Source: Pedobacter metabolipauper
Lineage (GTDB): Bacteria > Bacteroidota > Bacteroidia > Sphingobacteriales > Sphingobacteriaceae
Reading direction: 5' to 3'
Assembly: GCF_004362715.1 (NCBI RefSeq)
Contig: NZ_SNYC01000003.1
Location: 1,303,601 to 1,367,600 of the forward strand
Length of the DNA stretch: 64,000 bases
A program made the position numbers and the translations under genes. Under the pieces are notes generated by a model. The model was given only the letters and a program-made list of their open reading frames with translations, made no database searches and was not told the DNA's origin. Within the stretch, counting starts at the first letter, position 1. Each line of letters begins with the position of its first letter. This document shows positions 7,819-16,385 of this stretch, piece after piece.

Positions 7819-10056
7819 TTAAGTATTCAAATTTGCGAATTTTAAACGTAAACTATTGCCGACTACAGATACAGAGCTTAGCGCCATAGCTGCTCCGGCA
7901 ATCATCGGATTCAGTAAAAAACCATTTATCGGGTATAGCAATCCTGCAGCAACCGGAATTCCGATCAAGTTATAAATAAAAGCCCAGAATAAGTTCTGAC
8001 GGATGGTCTTAACAGTTAACTTCGACAATTTCAAGGCTTTGGGTACCTGCTGCAGATCTGATGAGATCAAAGTGATCTTTGCTACATCTATGGCAATGTC
8101 CGAGCCTTTGGCCATAGCAATAGACACATCTGCTTGTGCAAGTGCCTGACTGTCGTTAATTCCATCTCCAATCATGGCAACAACTTTCCCTTCTTGCTGT
8201 AGTTTTTCAATAAATACGGCCTTATCCGTTGGAAGAACTTCCGCTTTAAAGTCAACAATACCCATATCAGCAGCTACAGCTGCTGCAGTTTGCGCATTGT
8301 CTCCGGTTAACATATAAACGGATATATTTTGATGCTTTAAAGCGAGCACTGCAGCTTTTGATCCGGGTTTAATCTGATCTGAGATCGCTGTAACAGCTAA
8401 AACATGTTGTCCATTGGCAAAGTAGATCACAGTTTGAGCCTGCTCCTGCAGCAACTTTGCCTGTTCTGCCAAATGACTTGAAATTTCCTGGTTATTTTCT
8501 GCCAATATCTTATGGCTCCCCGCAAAGTAGGGTTTGTCTTCATAATAGGCAGATACGCCTTTTCCGGTCAGGCTTTTAAACGCGCTGATAGATACCGGGC
8601 GTACCTGGTCCCGTTCAAATTGTTTGACTATAGCGGCAGCAAGCGGATGTTCAGAATTCTGCTCCATGGCCATAAATATTTGTTCAAACAAATCCTGGTC
8701 TTCAGAAAACAAACCTTGTTCCCATTCCATTAACGTAACCTCGGGCTTACCTGCCGTAATGGTCCCGGTTTTGTCCAGCACTATTGCATCTACCTTATAG
8801 CTAAGCTCAAGTGCTTCCGCGTCCTTGATCAAAATTCCATGCGCTGCCCCTTTTCCAATACCTACAATGATTGCTGTAGGCGTTGCCAATCCCAATGCAC
8901 AGGGACAAGCGATAACCAGTACGGTAACCATTGCCATCAGCCCATTGGCAAATGCATTTGTTCCGCCAATCAAAAGCCAGATTCCCAATGTGAGTACAGC
9001 AATAAGCATCACCACCGGAACAAAGATCCCTGCCACCTGGTCTACCAGCTTTTGAACCGGTGCCTTTGATCCCTGGGCATCTTGCACCAGGCGGATGATA
9101 TTTGACAGCATCGTATCATGACCTACTTTTTCTGCAGTAAAACGAAAGCTTCCTTTTTGGTTGATCGTGCCTGCAAAAACACGATCACCTGTCAATTTAG
9201 CAACCGGAACCGGTTCTCCGCTGATCATACTTTCATCCACATACGATTCACCCGCATACACTACCCCATCAACCGGTATCTTCTCTCCGGACCTTACCAG
9301 CAAGCGGTTTCCCGGAACAACGTCATTGATATTTATTTCCTGCTCTGCAGTATCTGTGATTAAAATTACTGTTGAAGGCTGTAAACCCATTAGTTTTTTG
9401 ATCGATGCTGATGTTCCCGACTTTGCACGTTCTTCAAGCAGTTTACCCAGCATGATAAAAACAATAACTACTGCGGCTGTTTCATAATATACATGCGGAT
9501 GCAACCCCCTGCTGTGCCAGAATTCGGGATAAAAGGTATTAAACAGGCTAAATAAAAATGCAATTCCTGTACTTAAAGCCACCAGCGTATCCATATTTGC
9601 GCGGCCATGTGTTGCCTGTTTATAGGCATTGACAAAGAAGTTTTTTCCAAAATAGAAAACTACCGGTGCCGTAAGCAGGAGCATGATATAATTTGCATAG
9701 GCGATGTCCATAAAGAACATACCAATAATCACAACAGGCATACTGAGTAATGCAGAAGCGATCAGTCGTTTCTTTAATGCATTATATGCTGTATGCTGAG
9801 CCTCTTCCTGTTTACTATCCGCCTCTGCATCCAGGATCAGGTCGTAACCGACCGATTGTAATGCTTTTTGAAAACCTGCAGGCTGAATGGTATTTTCATG
9901 ATAAATCACTTTAACCTTTTGAGTTGCATAATTAACCGATGCACTTTCCACTCCAGGCTGCCTGGCAAGCACAGACTCTACACTTGATGCACATCCTGCA
10001 CACGTCATTCCTAAAACCGGAAGTGTAATGGTATCTGTTTTTTCCTGTAAGGCCAT
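7819..10056 (-). CDS. copA: Copper-translocating P1B-type ATPase
   Basis: 745 residues from ATG 10056. The N-terminal HMA domain has MTCAGC at 17-22. About eight membrane helices follow, with the transport motif CPC at 384-386 (in [13 protein letters not shown]), the phosphorylation motif DKTGT at 428-432, the SEHPLA HP motif of the nucleotide domain and the [10 protein letters not shown] hinge. These are diagnostic of Cu(I)-exporting ATPases in the inner membrane. A longer frame from TTG 10089 is disfavoured because a good -7 box (TACCTTTG, minus strand, 10075-10082) lies inside it. First gene of a three-gene copper operon with the chaperone and the AraC-type regulator. Confidence 0.95.
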   Translation of the reverse strand: MALQEKTDTITLPVLGMTCAGCASSVESVLARQPGVESASVNYATQKVKVIYHENTIQPAGFQKALQSVGYDLILDAEADSKQEEAQHTAYNALKKRLIASALLSMPVVIIGMFFMDIAYANYIMLLLTAPVVFYFGKNFFVNAYKQATHGRANMDTLVALSTGIAFLFSLFNTFYPEFWHSRGLHPHVYYETAAVVIVFIMLGKLLEERAKSGTSASIKKLMGLQPSTVILITDTAEQEININDVVPGNRLLVRSGEKIPVDGVVYAGESYVDESMISGEPVPVAKLTGDRVFAGTINQKGSFRFTAEKVGHDTMLSNIIRLVQDAQGSKAPVQKLVDQVAGIFVPVVMLIAVLTLGIWLLIGGTNAFANGLMAMVTVLVIACPCALGLATPTAIIVGIGKGAAHGILIKDAEALELSYKVDAIVLDKTGTITAGKPEVTLMEWEQGLFSEDQDLFEQIFMAMEQNSEHPLAAAIVKQFERDQVRPVSISAFKSLTGKGVSAYYEDKPYFAGSHKILAENNQEISSHLAEQAKLLQEQAQTVIYFANGQHVLAVTAISDQIKPGSKAAVLALKHQNISVYMLTGDNAQTAAAVAADMGIVDFKAEVLPTDKAVFIEKLQQEGKVVAMIGDGINDSQALAQADVSIAMAKGSDIAIDVAKITLISSDLQQVPKALKLSKLTVKTIRQNLFWAFIYNLIGIPVAAGLLYPINGFLLNPMIAGAAMALSSVSVVGNSLRLKFANLNT

Positions 10057-10074
10057 TTGATTTGATTTACCTGT

Positions 10075-10082
10075 CAAAGGTA
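10075..10082 (-). promoter_or_regulatory. Predicted -7 promoter box of the copper operon
   Basis: The minus strand reads TACCTTTG, a match to the Bacteroidota -7 consensus TAnnTTTG, ending 18 nt before ATG 10056. A -33 element is not obvious. The position excludes the upstream TTG as the translation start. Confidence 0.5.
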
Positions 10083-10171
10083 CACTCAAGGTACCGGTTT
10101 AGCTTACAGAATCTTGTATAAAAATTACATAATTTGGTCAAATAACAGCTCAAACACGAAGGTACAATGGT

Positions 10172-10179
10172 TATCTTTG
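10172..10179 (+). promoter_or_regulatory. Predicted -7 promoter box of the Bcr/CflA gene
   Basis: TATCTTTG on the plus strand matches TAnnTTTG. Transcription would start near 10184-10187, leaving about 45 nt of leader before ATG 10232. Confidence 0.5.
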
Positions 10180-10231
10180 CCGGCATCCAATGACATTCAA
10201 TTCAGATCTCAGATCTGATCTCTACAGACCA

Positions 10232-11422
10232 ATGACGAACAAAAAATACTTTTCTCTAATTTTAATACTGGGCTCACTCACTGCACTTGGTCCTTTTTCA
10301 ATAGATATGTATCTGCCGGGATTTCCTGCAATTGCAAAAGATCTGGACACTACTGTTGGGAAAGTCGCCTTGTCCTTATCCAGTTTCTTTATCGGCATTT
10401 CTGCAGGCCAGCTGTTATATGGTCCGCTGCTTGACCGTTTTGGCAGAAAAAGACCATTGTATGCTGGTTTAAGCATTTACATACTTGCTTCTGCAGGATG
10501 CATTTTTTGCACCAGCATAGACATGCTGATTGCACTTCGGTTTATCCAGGCCATTGGAAGCTGTGCGGCTGGTGTTGCATCCATTGCCATGGTGCGCGAC
10601 TTATTTCCGGTTAAGGACAATGCCAAAGTATTTGCATTGCTGATGCTTGTATTGGGAGTTTCGCCCATGATTGCTCCGACTGTAGGCGGATATATCACCG
10701 TTTCTTTTGGATGGCATATGGTTTTTCTGATCCTGATGGCTATTGGCATATTTAATTTAGTGGCAAGCTGGCTTTGGCTGCCGGACAGCTACAAGCCAGA
10801 TACTACGATGTCTTTAAAGCCGAAACCGATCATTGCTGGTTTTATGACCGTATTAAAAGTTCCGCAGTTTTACACTTACGCCTTTACCGGTGCAATGGCC
10901 TTTGCAGGTTTATTTGCTTATATAGCAGGCTCACCCCTGCTATTTATGGATATCTTTGAAGTAAAAGAAGAAACCTATGGCTGGATCTTCGCTTTGCTTT
11001 CTATTGGTCTTATCGGCTCCAGCCAGATCAATACCATGCTGCTTAAACGCTTTAAAAGCGAACAGCTTATATTTGCTGCATTAATGGCGCAGGTACTAAC
11101 TGTTATATTTTTCCTGATCGGCAGCATCTATGGTTGGTTTGGATTAGAGGCTACTATCTTTTTGCTATTTATATTTCTGTGTTGCCTGGGCATTGCCAGT
11201 CCCAACTCTTCAGCCCTGACACTTGCTCCTTTCACTAAAAATGCAGGAACTGCTTCTGCCTTAATGGGTGCTGTACAAATGGGACTCGGTGCATTGGCAT
11301 CGGTGTGCGTAGGAATTTTTGATGTGCGGTCTGCCATTCCCATGGTTGCAATTATGACTGCAACATCCATCACTGCATTTACGATTCTTAACGTTGGCAG
11401 AAAACGGATCCCTAAAATTTAA
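10232..11422 (+). CDS. Bcr/CflA-family multidrug efflux MFS transporter
   Basis: 396 residues with 12 predicted membrane helices. The opening LGSLTALGPFSIDMYLPGFPAIA is characteristic of the Bcr/CflA (drug:H+ antiporter 1) family, and GPLLDRFGRKRPLYAG is the MFS motif A loop between helices 2 and 3. Known members export bicyclomycin, chloramphenicol, sulfonamides or small peptides across the inner membrane with proton exchange. A frame 14 codons longer begins at ATG 10190. The downstream ATG is preferred because family members usually begin a few residues before the first helix and because the -7 box at 10172-10179 would leave almost no leader for the upstream ATG. Confidence 0.9.
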   Translation: MTNKKYFSLILILGSLTALGPFSIDMYLPGFPAIAKDLDTTVGKVALSLSSFFIGISAGQLLYGPLLDRFGRKRPLYAGLSIYILASAGCIFCTSIDMLIALRFIQAIGSCAAGVASIAMVRDLFPVKDNAKVFALLMLVLGVSPMIAPTVGGYITVSFGWHMVFLILMAIGIFNLVASWLWLPDSYKPDTTMSLKPKPIIAGFMTVLKVPQFYTYAFTGAMAFAGLFAYIAGSPLLFMDIFEVKEETYGWIFALLSIGLIGSSQINTMLLKRFKSEQLIFAALMAQVLTVIFFLIGSIYGWFGLEATIFLLFIFLCCLGIASPNSSALTLAPFTKNAGTASALMGAVQMGLGALASVCVGIFDVRSAIPMVAIMTATSITAFTILNVGRKRIPKI

Positions 11423-11721
11423 CATCTCGTTTTATTTCTGCCTTACTTCTTAGTAAGATCTGATGTAAAGCTGAAGACAAACGTTACCTGTCTCAGATAA
11501 CTAAGGTCATGCCTAACTATTTTCTGAAATACACATACTTTGTTTAAGGTTTTAAACCCATTTATGGCCAGACCAGAAGCATGCTGTTTGTATATCTCAA
11601 ACAGGAATAACAAATTCAAAATGTATTTGAATTCAAAATTAACGAAGTGCTAATTGCAGCAAAATTCTGTAAGACAGGACATAGTCTGAAGGCACACGTT
11701 CTGCACATAAGTGTACATTGA

Positions 11722-11750
11722 ATCCAAGTGTTATCCAAGTTCTATCCAAG
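11722..11750 (+). repeat. Three phased ATCCAAG direct repeats, period 11 bp
   Basis: ATCCAAG occurs at 11722-11728, 11733-11739 and 11744-11750, exactly 11 bp apart, so each copy faces the same side of the helix. A related pair, ATTCAAG at 11792-11798 and ATTCAAT at 11803-11809, repeats the 11-bp spacing. Such phasing is typical of cooperative binding sites, but no protein can be assigned. Confidence 0.6.
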
Positions 11751-11988
11751 TATTCCCGTAAATACCTGGAAGGAACGTGGATTTACCCTGTATTCAAGTT
11801 GTATTCAATCTAGCCTCATATCGAGGAGTTGTGCCGCTGTATTCGACCGCTAATTACGGAGGATCTAAGGCTAAATTTAATGATGGGCACATTCAACAAT
11901 ACGAAATGCAGACACTAATCTGGTTTTTTATAACCCAATTTTATATCCATAAAAATTTTAATCCCGCATAGGGGTAAAAGTTAATCCC

Positions 11989-12013
11989 GTTGTCTTACAC
12001 TAAAACAGACAAC
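11989..12013 (+). promoter_or_regulatory. Inverted repeat immediately upstream of the repeat-protein start
   Basis: GTTGTCT at 11989-11995 pairs perfectly with AGACAAC at 12007-12013, leaving an 11-nt loop and ending 2 nt before ATG 12016. It could be an operator or an mRNA hairpin that affects initiation. Only the sequence symmetry is seen. Confidence 0.4.
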
Positions 12014-12015
12014 AA

Positions 12016-13179
12016 ATGAGCTTTAAAAATAACATCAAAAAAACACGTGTTCAGCTAACCAAAGCTATAGCAATCTTTGCATTTCTAACTGAAGGATTGA
12101 CGGCATCCGCACAAACGCACTCTTCAGAGAAACTACACTTCGGACTCGTTTATCCAATCAGCTCGAACGGCACACATGCCCCGCTGGATACCAACAATCT
12201 ATCTGTAAATCTAATCGCCGGAATATCAGCTTCAGAAAAAGGTTTATCGTTTGCCGGTTTCTCCAATGTAGTGCGCAATGGTGCTAAGGGGATTCAATTT
12301 GCCGGTTTTTCAAATCACATTGGCAAAATGGCAGAGGGTGCACAATTTGCAGGATTTATGAATACCTATGGTGAAAGCAATGGCGTTTCTTTTGCAGGAT
12401 TTACCAATATTGCGTCCGGTAATGTTAAAGGTGCACAATTTGCGGGATTTTCGAACATTGCGAAGCATGTCTCCGGAGCACAGTTTGCAGGTTTCCTCAA
12501 TAAATCAGCGAACCTCACCGGATCCCAGTTCGCGGGTTTTATCAATATTGCCGGTAAAAAAGTAGGTGCTTCTCAGTTTGCCGGATTTATCAATATTGCC
12601 GAAAATGTCAAAGGCTCACAGTTTGCCGGGTTCATCAATATTGCAAAAAAAGTAAAGGGATCTCAAATTGCTGGATTTATTAATATTGCCGATAGCAGCG
12701 ACTACCCCATTGGAATTATAAATATTGTGAAGAATGGTGAAATGAGCATTGGTGTAAGTACAGATGAGAACCTGACCACCATGGCAACATTCAGATCTGG
12801 CGGTAAAGTCCTGTATGGCATCATTGGGATCGGGTATAATTTCGAAAACACAGATGAGGTGTATGCGGCCGAAGCAGGCCTTGGTGCGCATTTCTTCAAC
12901 GCTAAAACATTCAGCCTGAATACAGAGCTTACCTCAAGTATGCTGGAAAGTTTTAAGAAAGGCGAGTACTTTAAAGCAACGCTGCGTGTATTGCCGACGC
13001 TGAAAATCACTCCATTTTTAAGCCTGTCTGCCGGTCCGTCGCTGAACTATGTAAGTACAGATACAGCAGAAGGCCGGGCGCTAACCAAAAAATACATCAC
13101 GTCAAAAGAAAACAAGCGGGGAACGAATTTCTATGGCTTATATGCCGGTTATAATGCTGGTATCCAGGTGATCTTTTAA
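12016..13179 (+). CDS. Exported repeat protein with AGF-N repeats (LA_2272-like surface repeats)
   Basis: 387 residues. A signal peptide ends near residue 32 (LTEGLTASAQ). Residues about 77-250 carry ten copies of a roughly 20-residue unit with the core FAGFxNIA (one copy IAGF), separated by short polar linkers with Gly. The remaining 135 residues have alternating hydrophobic character and end in an aromatic residue, which could form a small outer-membrane barrel or beta-sheet domain. The repeats resemble those of LA_2272-type surface repeat proteins first noted in Leptospira; their function is unknown. The same kind of repeat occurs in the STN protein at 16382-18127, which links the two ends of this locus. 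Confidence 0.82.
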   Translation: MSFKNNIKKTRVQLTKAIAIFAFLTEGLTASAQTHSSEKLHFGLVYPISSNGTHAPLDTNNLSVNLIAGISASEKGLSFAGFSNVVRNGAKGIQFAGFSNHIGKMAEGAQFAGFMNTYGESNGVSFAGFTNIASGNVKGAQFAGFSNIAKHVSGAQFAGFLNKSANLTGSQFAGFINIAGKKVGASQFAGFINIAENVKGSQFAGFINIAKKVKGSQIAGFINIADSSDYPIGIINIVKNGEMSIGVSTDENLTTMATFRSGGKVLYGIIGIGYNFENTDEVYAAEAGLGAHFFNAKTFSLNTELTSSMLESFKKGEYFKATLRVLPTLKITPFLSLSAGPSLNYVSTDTAEGRALTKKYITSKENKRGTNFYGLYAGYNAGIQVIF

Positions 13180-13252
13180 AACCCTTTTTAACTGGTTTAT
13201 CCCCCTCATCGTCTTTAAGATATTGATCTATTAAACTTTAACTTATACCCCC

Positions 13253-14791
13253 ATGGCAGCAATTAAATCTACACTGAACGATCTCATTTCCATATTTGGT
13301 GCAGACCAGATCCCTATGGAAAGTATTCATCACTTAGAAAAAAGTGCACCGGATGTATTGGTCTATGCGTTGCCTGCTGTGTTCTTTTTCACGGCATTGG
13401 AATGTGGCATCTCCTGTTTTGGTGAACACAAAACTTATGAGGCCAAAGAAACTTTTGGCTCTCTACTGATCGGCATTGGAAATCTCGCCGTTAACCTGCT
13501 CATGAAAATGGTGTTGCTTTACGGTGCAATCTGGATCTATAACCTGCTGCCATGGCGTATCACCTTAAATTGGTGGACATTAATACCCTGCTTTATTGTG
13601 TACGACTGCTGCAGCTACTGGTCACACCGTACCTCTCATTTTAACCGATTCTTTTGGGCAACACATGTAGTGCATCATTCTGCGGAACATTACAACCTTA
13701 CCGTGGCATTCAGACAAAGCTGGGTGCAACATGTTAAAACCATATTCTTTATTCCGGTAGCCTTAATGGGCTTCCATCCCCTTGTATTTTTTGTAATAAG
13801 CCAGTTGAGTACCCTGTATCAGTTTTGGGTACATACCGAGAAAATTGGAACCCTGCACCCTTTTATAGAGAAATACCTGGGTACACCATCCAATCACCGT
13901 GTTCATCATGGGAGTCAGGAAAAATACCTGGATAAGAATTTTGGGGCAACCCTGATGATCTGGGACCATTTATTTGGCACCTTTCAATACGAAGAAGAAA
14001 AACCCATCTATGGTCTGACTACGCCTGTTGAGAACAAAACCAACCCTTTTGTACTGAACTTTCATGAGTACCGCGATATGGTACACGACCTTAAACACAG
14101 CGACGGCTTAAAAGAGCTTTTCTTTTTTATGTTTGCCAGCCCCGGAAAGATCTATACCCATAAAGTAAACCAGCTCAAAAAGAAGCAGAGAGGACAAAGC
14201 GAAATGCAGGCCAATATTAACAATAGATTAAAGATTAACGGTAAGGATAAATGGAAGATCACTGCCTGCCTGCTATTGATCATAATGGGTTTTAATCAGC
14301 CTTTACACGCACAAAAGGAACCTGAGGCAACATTGCCTACCCCAAAAGGAAATAACCTGCTGTTCTTTCTGCAAAGAAATCCGGATGCCAATACGGTAAT
14401 CTATGAACTCAACTACAACGAAGACGGCACGTTAAACCCATCAAATCCGGTTAAAGGTTCATGGATCAGGTATGAAGAAAATGAGCGTTTTAAAGAACTG
14501 ACTGCCATTGAGAAAAAGTTCGCTTACGGTGTTAAATGCAAATCTTTGGGTAATGATGAATTTGAGATCCGTCTGGTAGCCTATAAAAAACTGCCCCTAT
14601 ACTTATTAAAGTCTGATTCAGATCATAAATACAGGATCTATATTAAGGATGAGGGCAAAAACCTGTTGCTAAAGCGGGTATTTGTACGTGTTAATGGTGG
14701 TTCGTTTTGGTTCCCAAAAGTACAGTATATCGATCTGATCACTACAAACAGCGCCTCAGGCATGGAATTTTTGAAACGGATTAACCTATAA
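13253..14791 (+). CDS. Fatty acid hydroxylase/sterol desaturase fused to a DUF4833-like exported domain
   Basis: 512 residues with two parts. Residues 1-310 are a membrane di-iron hydroxylase of the sterol desaturase family. The histidine boxes are HRTSH at 125-129, HVVHH at 138-142 and HRVHH at 215-219, set between hydrophobic helices. After a basic linker, residues 335-354 read like a complete signal peptide ending in PLHAQ, followed by a soluble domain of about 155 residues (NNLLFFLQRNPDANTVIYEL and onward) that resembles DUF4833. The frame is open throughout. Met318 (nt 14204) is where a separate DUF4833 gene would be expected to begin, so this looks like a fusion by loss of a stop. Spacing suggests co-transcription with the flanking plus-strand genes. 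Confidence 0.85.
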   Translation: MAAIKSTLNDLISIFGADQIPMESIHHLEKSAPDVLVYALPAVFFFTALECGISCFGEHKTYEAKETFGSLLIGIGNLAVNLLMKMVLLYGAIWIYNLLPWRITLNWWTLIPCFIVYDCCSYWSHRTSHFNRFFWATHVVHHSAEHYNLTVAFRQSWVQHVKTIFFIPVALMGFHPLVFFVISQLSTLYQFWVHTEKIGTLHPFIEKYLGTPSNHRVHHGSQEKYLDKNFGATLMIWDHLFGTFQYEEEKPIYGLTTPVENKTNPFVLNFHEYRDMVHDLKHSDGLKELFFFMFASPGKIYTHKVNQLKKKQRGQSEMQANINNRLKINGKDKWKITACLLLIIMGFNQPLHAQKEPEATLPTPKGNNLLFFLQRNPDANTVIYELNYNEDGTLNPSNPVKGSWIRYEENERFKELTAIEKKFAYGVKCKSLGNDEFEIRLVAYKKLPLYLLKSDSDHKYRIYIKDEGKNLLLKRVFVRVNGGSFWFPKVQYIDLITTNSASGMEFLKRINL

Positions 14792-14828
14792 GAATAGAAA
14801 ACCAATACCTTTATAAAGATTTAAAACC

Positions 14829-15419
14829 TTGAAATTGAGTGCTCCAACTTTAGAAATATTTCAGCAGCCGTTTTCCGATGAAGCATTTGAACTTTTGTTT
14901 AAATCGCATTATAAGGCACTTCATGCGTATGCAAGTTTGATGCTGAGGGATGAAGATGCATCCGAAGAGATTGTCCAAAATATGTTCCTTAAATTCTGGG
15001 AAAAACGGGATCTGCTGAATATACAGACCTCTTTGAAAGCATATTTGTATAAATGTGTACATAACGACAGCCTGAACTACATAAAGCATCAAACCATCAA
15101 GGCCAAATACCAGGATCATGCGGCTTATTCCAGGAATGACCATCATGAAGCTGCATCCTCAAAAGTAGAATTATCTGAGCTGGAGGTTAAGCTTAAGGAA
15201 GCACTGGATGAGCTTCCGGAGGGCTGCAGAACGATATTTCAGATGAGCAGATTTGAAGAATTAAAATACAGGGAAATAGCCGAACAACTTGGACTGTCTA
15301 TAAAAACTGTAGAAAATCAGATGGGAAAAGCGCTAAAAGTTTTGCGGCTAAAGCTGGCAGACTTTATCGCCCTGATCATGCCGGGAATAATCATGTATTA
15401 CAAGGATTTTTTTAATTAA
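14829..15419 (+). CDS. ECF-type RNA polymerase sigma factor (FecI-like)
   Basis: 196 residues. Region 2 spans about residues 15-85 (FELLFKSHYKALHAYASLML, then EEIVQNMFLKFWEKRD). Region 4 near 125-180 contains the helix-turn-helix YREIAEQLGLSIKTVENQM. This is the typical Bacteroidota FecI-like sigma that pairs with a FecR anti-sigma factor. The frame opens with TTG 14829 (a second TTG follows two codons later), and the first in-frame ATG lies inside region 2, so a non-ATG start is unavoidable. The anti-sigma gene follows after 9 nt. Confidence 0.9.
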   Translation: MKLSAPTLEIFQQPFSDEAFELLFKSHYKALHAYASLMLRDEDASEEIVQNMFLKFWEKRDLLNIQTSLKAYLYKCVHNDSLNYIKHQTIKAKYQDHAAYSRNDHHEAASSKVELSELEVKLKEALDELPEGCRTIFQMSRFEELKYREIAEQLGLSIKTVENQMGKALKVLRLKLADFIALIMPGIIMYYKDFFN

Positions 15420-15428
15420 GAGACAAAG

Positions 15429-16385
15429 ATGACTGACGAATTATTGATAAAGTTTCTTTTAAAAGAAGCAAATGAAGAAGAAAATACGGAGATCGTTGAA
15501 TGGCTGTCTGCTGACCCTGCCAACAGGGATAAATATATTCAGCTGGAAAAGATCTGGGATGCCAGTAAAAAATTGGCCTTAGCAAGTGATATTGATGAGA
15601 ACCAGGCCTGGCTAAAATTCAAAGCTAAGGCCACACCAGCACAAACTGCTGTGATACGTCCGTTAAGACAGCCTTATCCCTGGTTAAAAATAGCAGCAGT
15701 ATTCATTGCCATATTTGGTGCATGGATGGCTTACTCGCTATTTAACCCAAAATATACTGCGTTAATTGCAGGAAACCAGGTGGTTACCGAGCAGCTTCCA
15801 GATGGTTCTGAGATCATTTTAAACAAGAACTCAGAGATCAGCTATGCACGTAACTTTAAAGAACACCGCAGCATCCGCTTAACTAAGGGTAATGTATTTT
15901 TTAATGTTGCCCCCGATAAAGCAAGACCCTTTGTGATCGATGCAGATAAAGTGTCGGTAACAGTGGTAGGTACCTCATTTAATGTGAAACACCTTCAAGA
16001 TGAAACTGAAGTCATTGTAGAAACAGGAATTGTAAAAGTCAGGCTGGGCGCAGAAGAAATTGTTTTGGTAAAAGGAGAAAAAGCTTTGATCAAAGGATCT
16101 TCAAAAAAGCTGATCAAAGAGAAAAACACCGAACTCCTCTACAATTATTACAGAAGTAAAGTTTTTATTGCCAACAATACCCCGCTGATCTTACTCATTG
16201 ATGCACTGAATGAGGGCTATAATGCAGATATTGTACTTGATCCTACGCTTAAAACGGAAAAGATCTTTATTACCCTGAAACAGGATAAGCCGCTCGACTA
16301 TAATTTAAAATTAATTGCTGATGCGGTAGCAGGACTTAAAATTACACGTAACGGTACTCAAATCTTTTTGTCTAACGTCAAATGA
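15429..16385 (+). CDS. FecR-family anti-sigma factor
   Basis: 318 residues. The N-terminal cytoplasmic part (about 1-80) should hold the sigma factor. A single membrane helix lies at 84-104 (PWLKIAAVFIAIFGAWMAYSLF region). The periplasmic FecR domain follows, with the family pattern TEQLPDGSEIILNKNSEI and RLTKGNVFFNVAPDKARPFV, then a C-terminal STN-like region near 240-318. It is the usual partner of the sigma gene 9 nt upstream, and its stop overlaps the start of the STN-repeat protein by 4 nt. In known systems the periplasmic part senses the STN domain of a TonB receptor. Confidence 0.93.
   Translation: MTDELLIKFLLKEANEEENTEIVEWLSADPANRDKYIQLEKIWDASKKLALASDIDENQAWLKFKAKATPAQTAVIRPLRQPYPWLKIAAVFIAIFGAWMAYSLFNPKYTALIAGNQVVTEQLPDGSEIILNKNSEISYARNFKEHRSIRLTKGNVFFNVAPDKARPFVIDADKVSVTVVGTSFNVKHLQDETEVIVETGIVKVRLGAEEIVLVKGEKALIKGSSKKLIKEKNTELLYNYYRSKVFIANNTPLILLIDALNEGYNADIVLDPTLKTEKIFITLKQDKPLDYNLKLIADAVAGLKITRNGTQIFLSNVK

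Larger units (their letters stand above)
11423..12015 (+). other. 593-bp intergenic region without a convincing gene
   Basis: No family-like open frame is seen on either strand; a 64-codon GTG frame at 11777-11971 has no recognisable features. The region holds a weak hairpin after the efflux gene (CTTACT 11442-11447 with AGTAAG 11452-11457), an 11-bp phased repeat at 11722-11750, two further related units near 11792-11809 (ATTCAAG then ATTCAAT), a 6-bp inverted repeat GTAAAT/ATTTAC spanning about 11758-11785, and an inverted repeat just before the next start codon. It is probably the regulatory region of the envelope locus that begins at 12016, or a decayed insertion. Confidence 0.6.

Noticed and set aside
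11777..11971. 64-codon reading frame in the long gap before the repeat-protein locus
   Set aside because: GTG start, no recognisable domain, signal peptide or conserved pattern, and no ribosome-binding feature.
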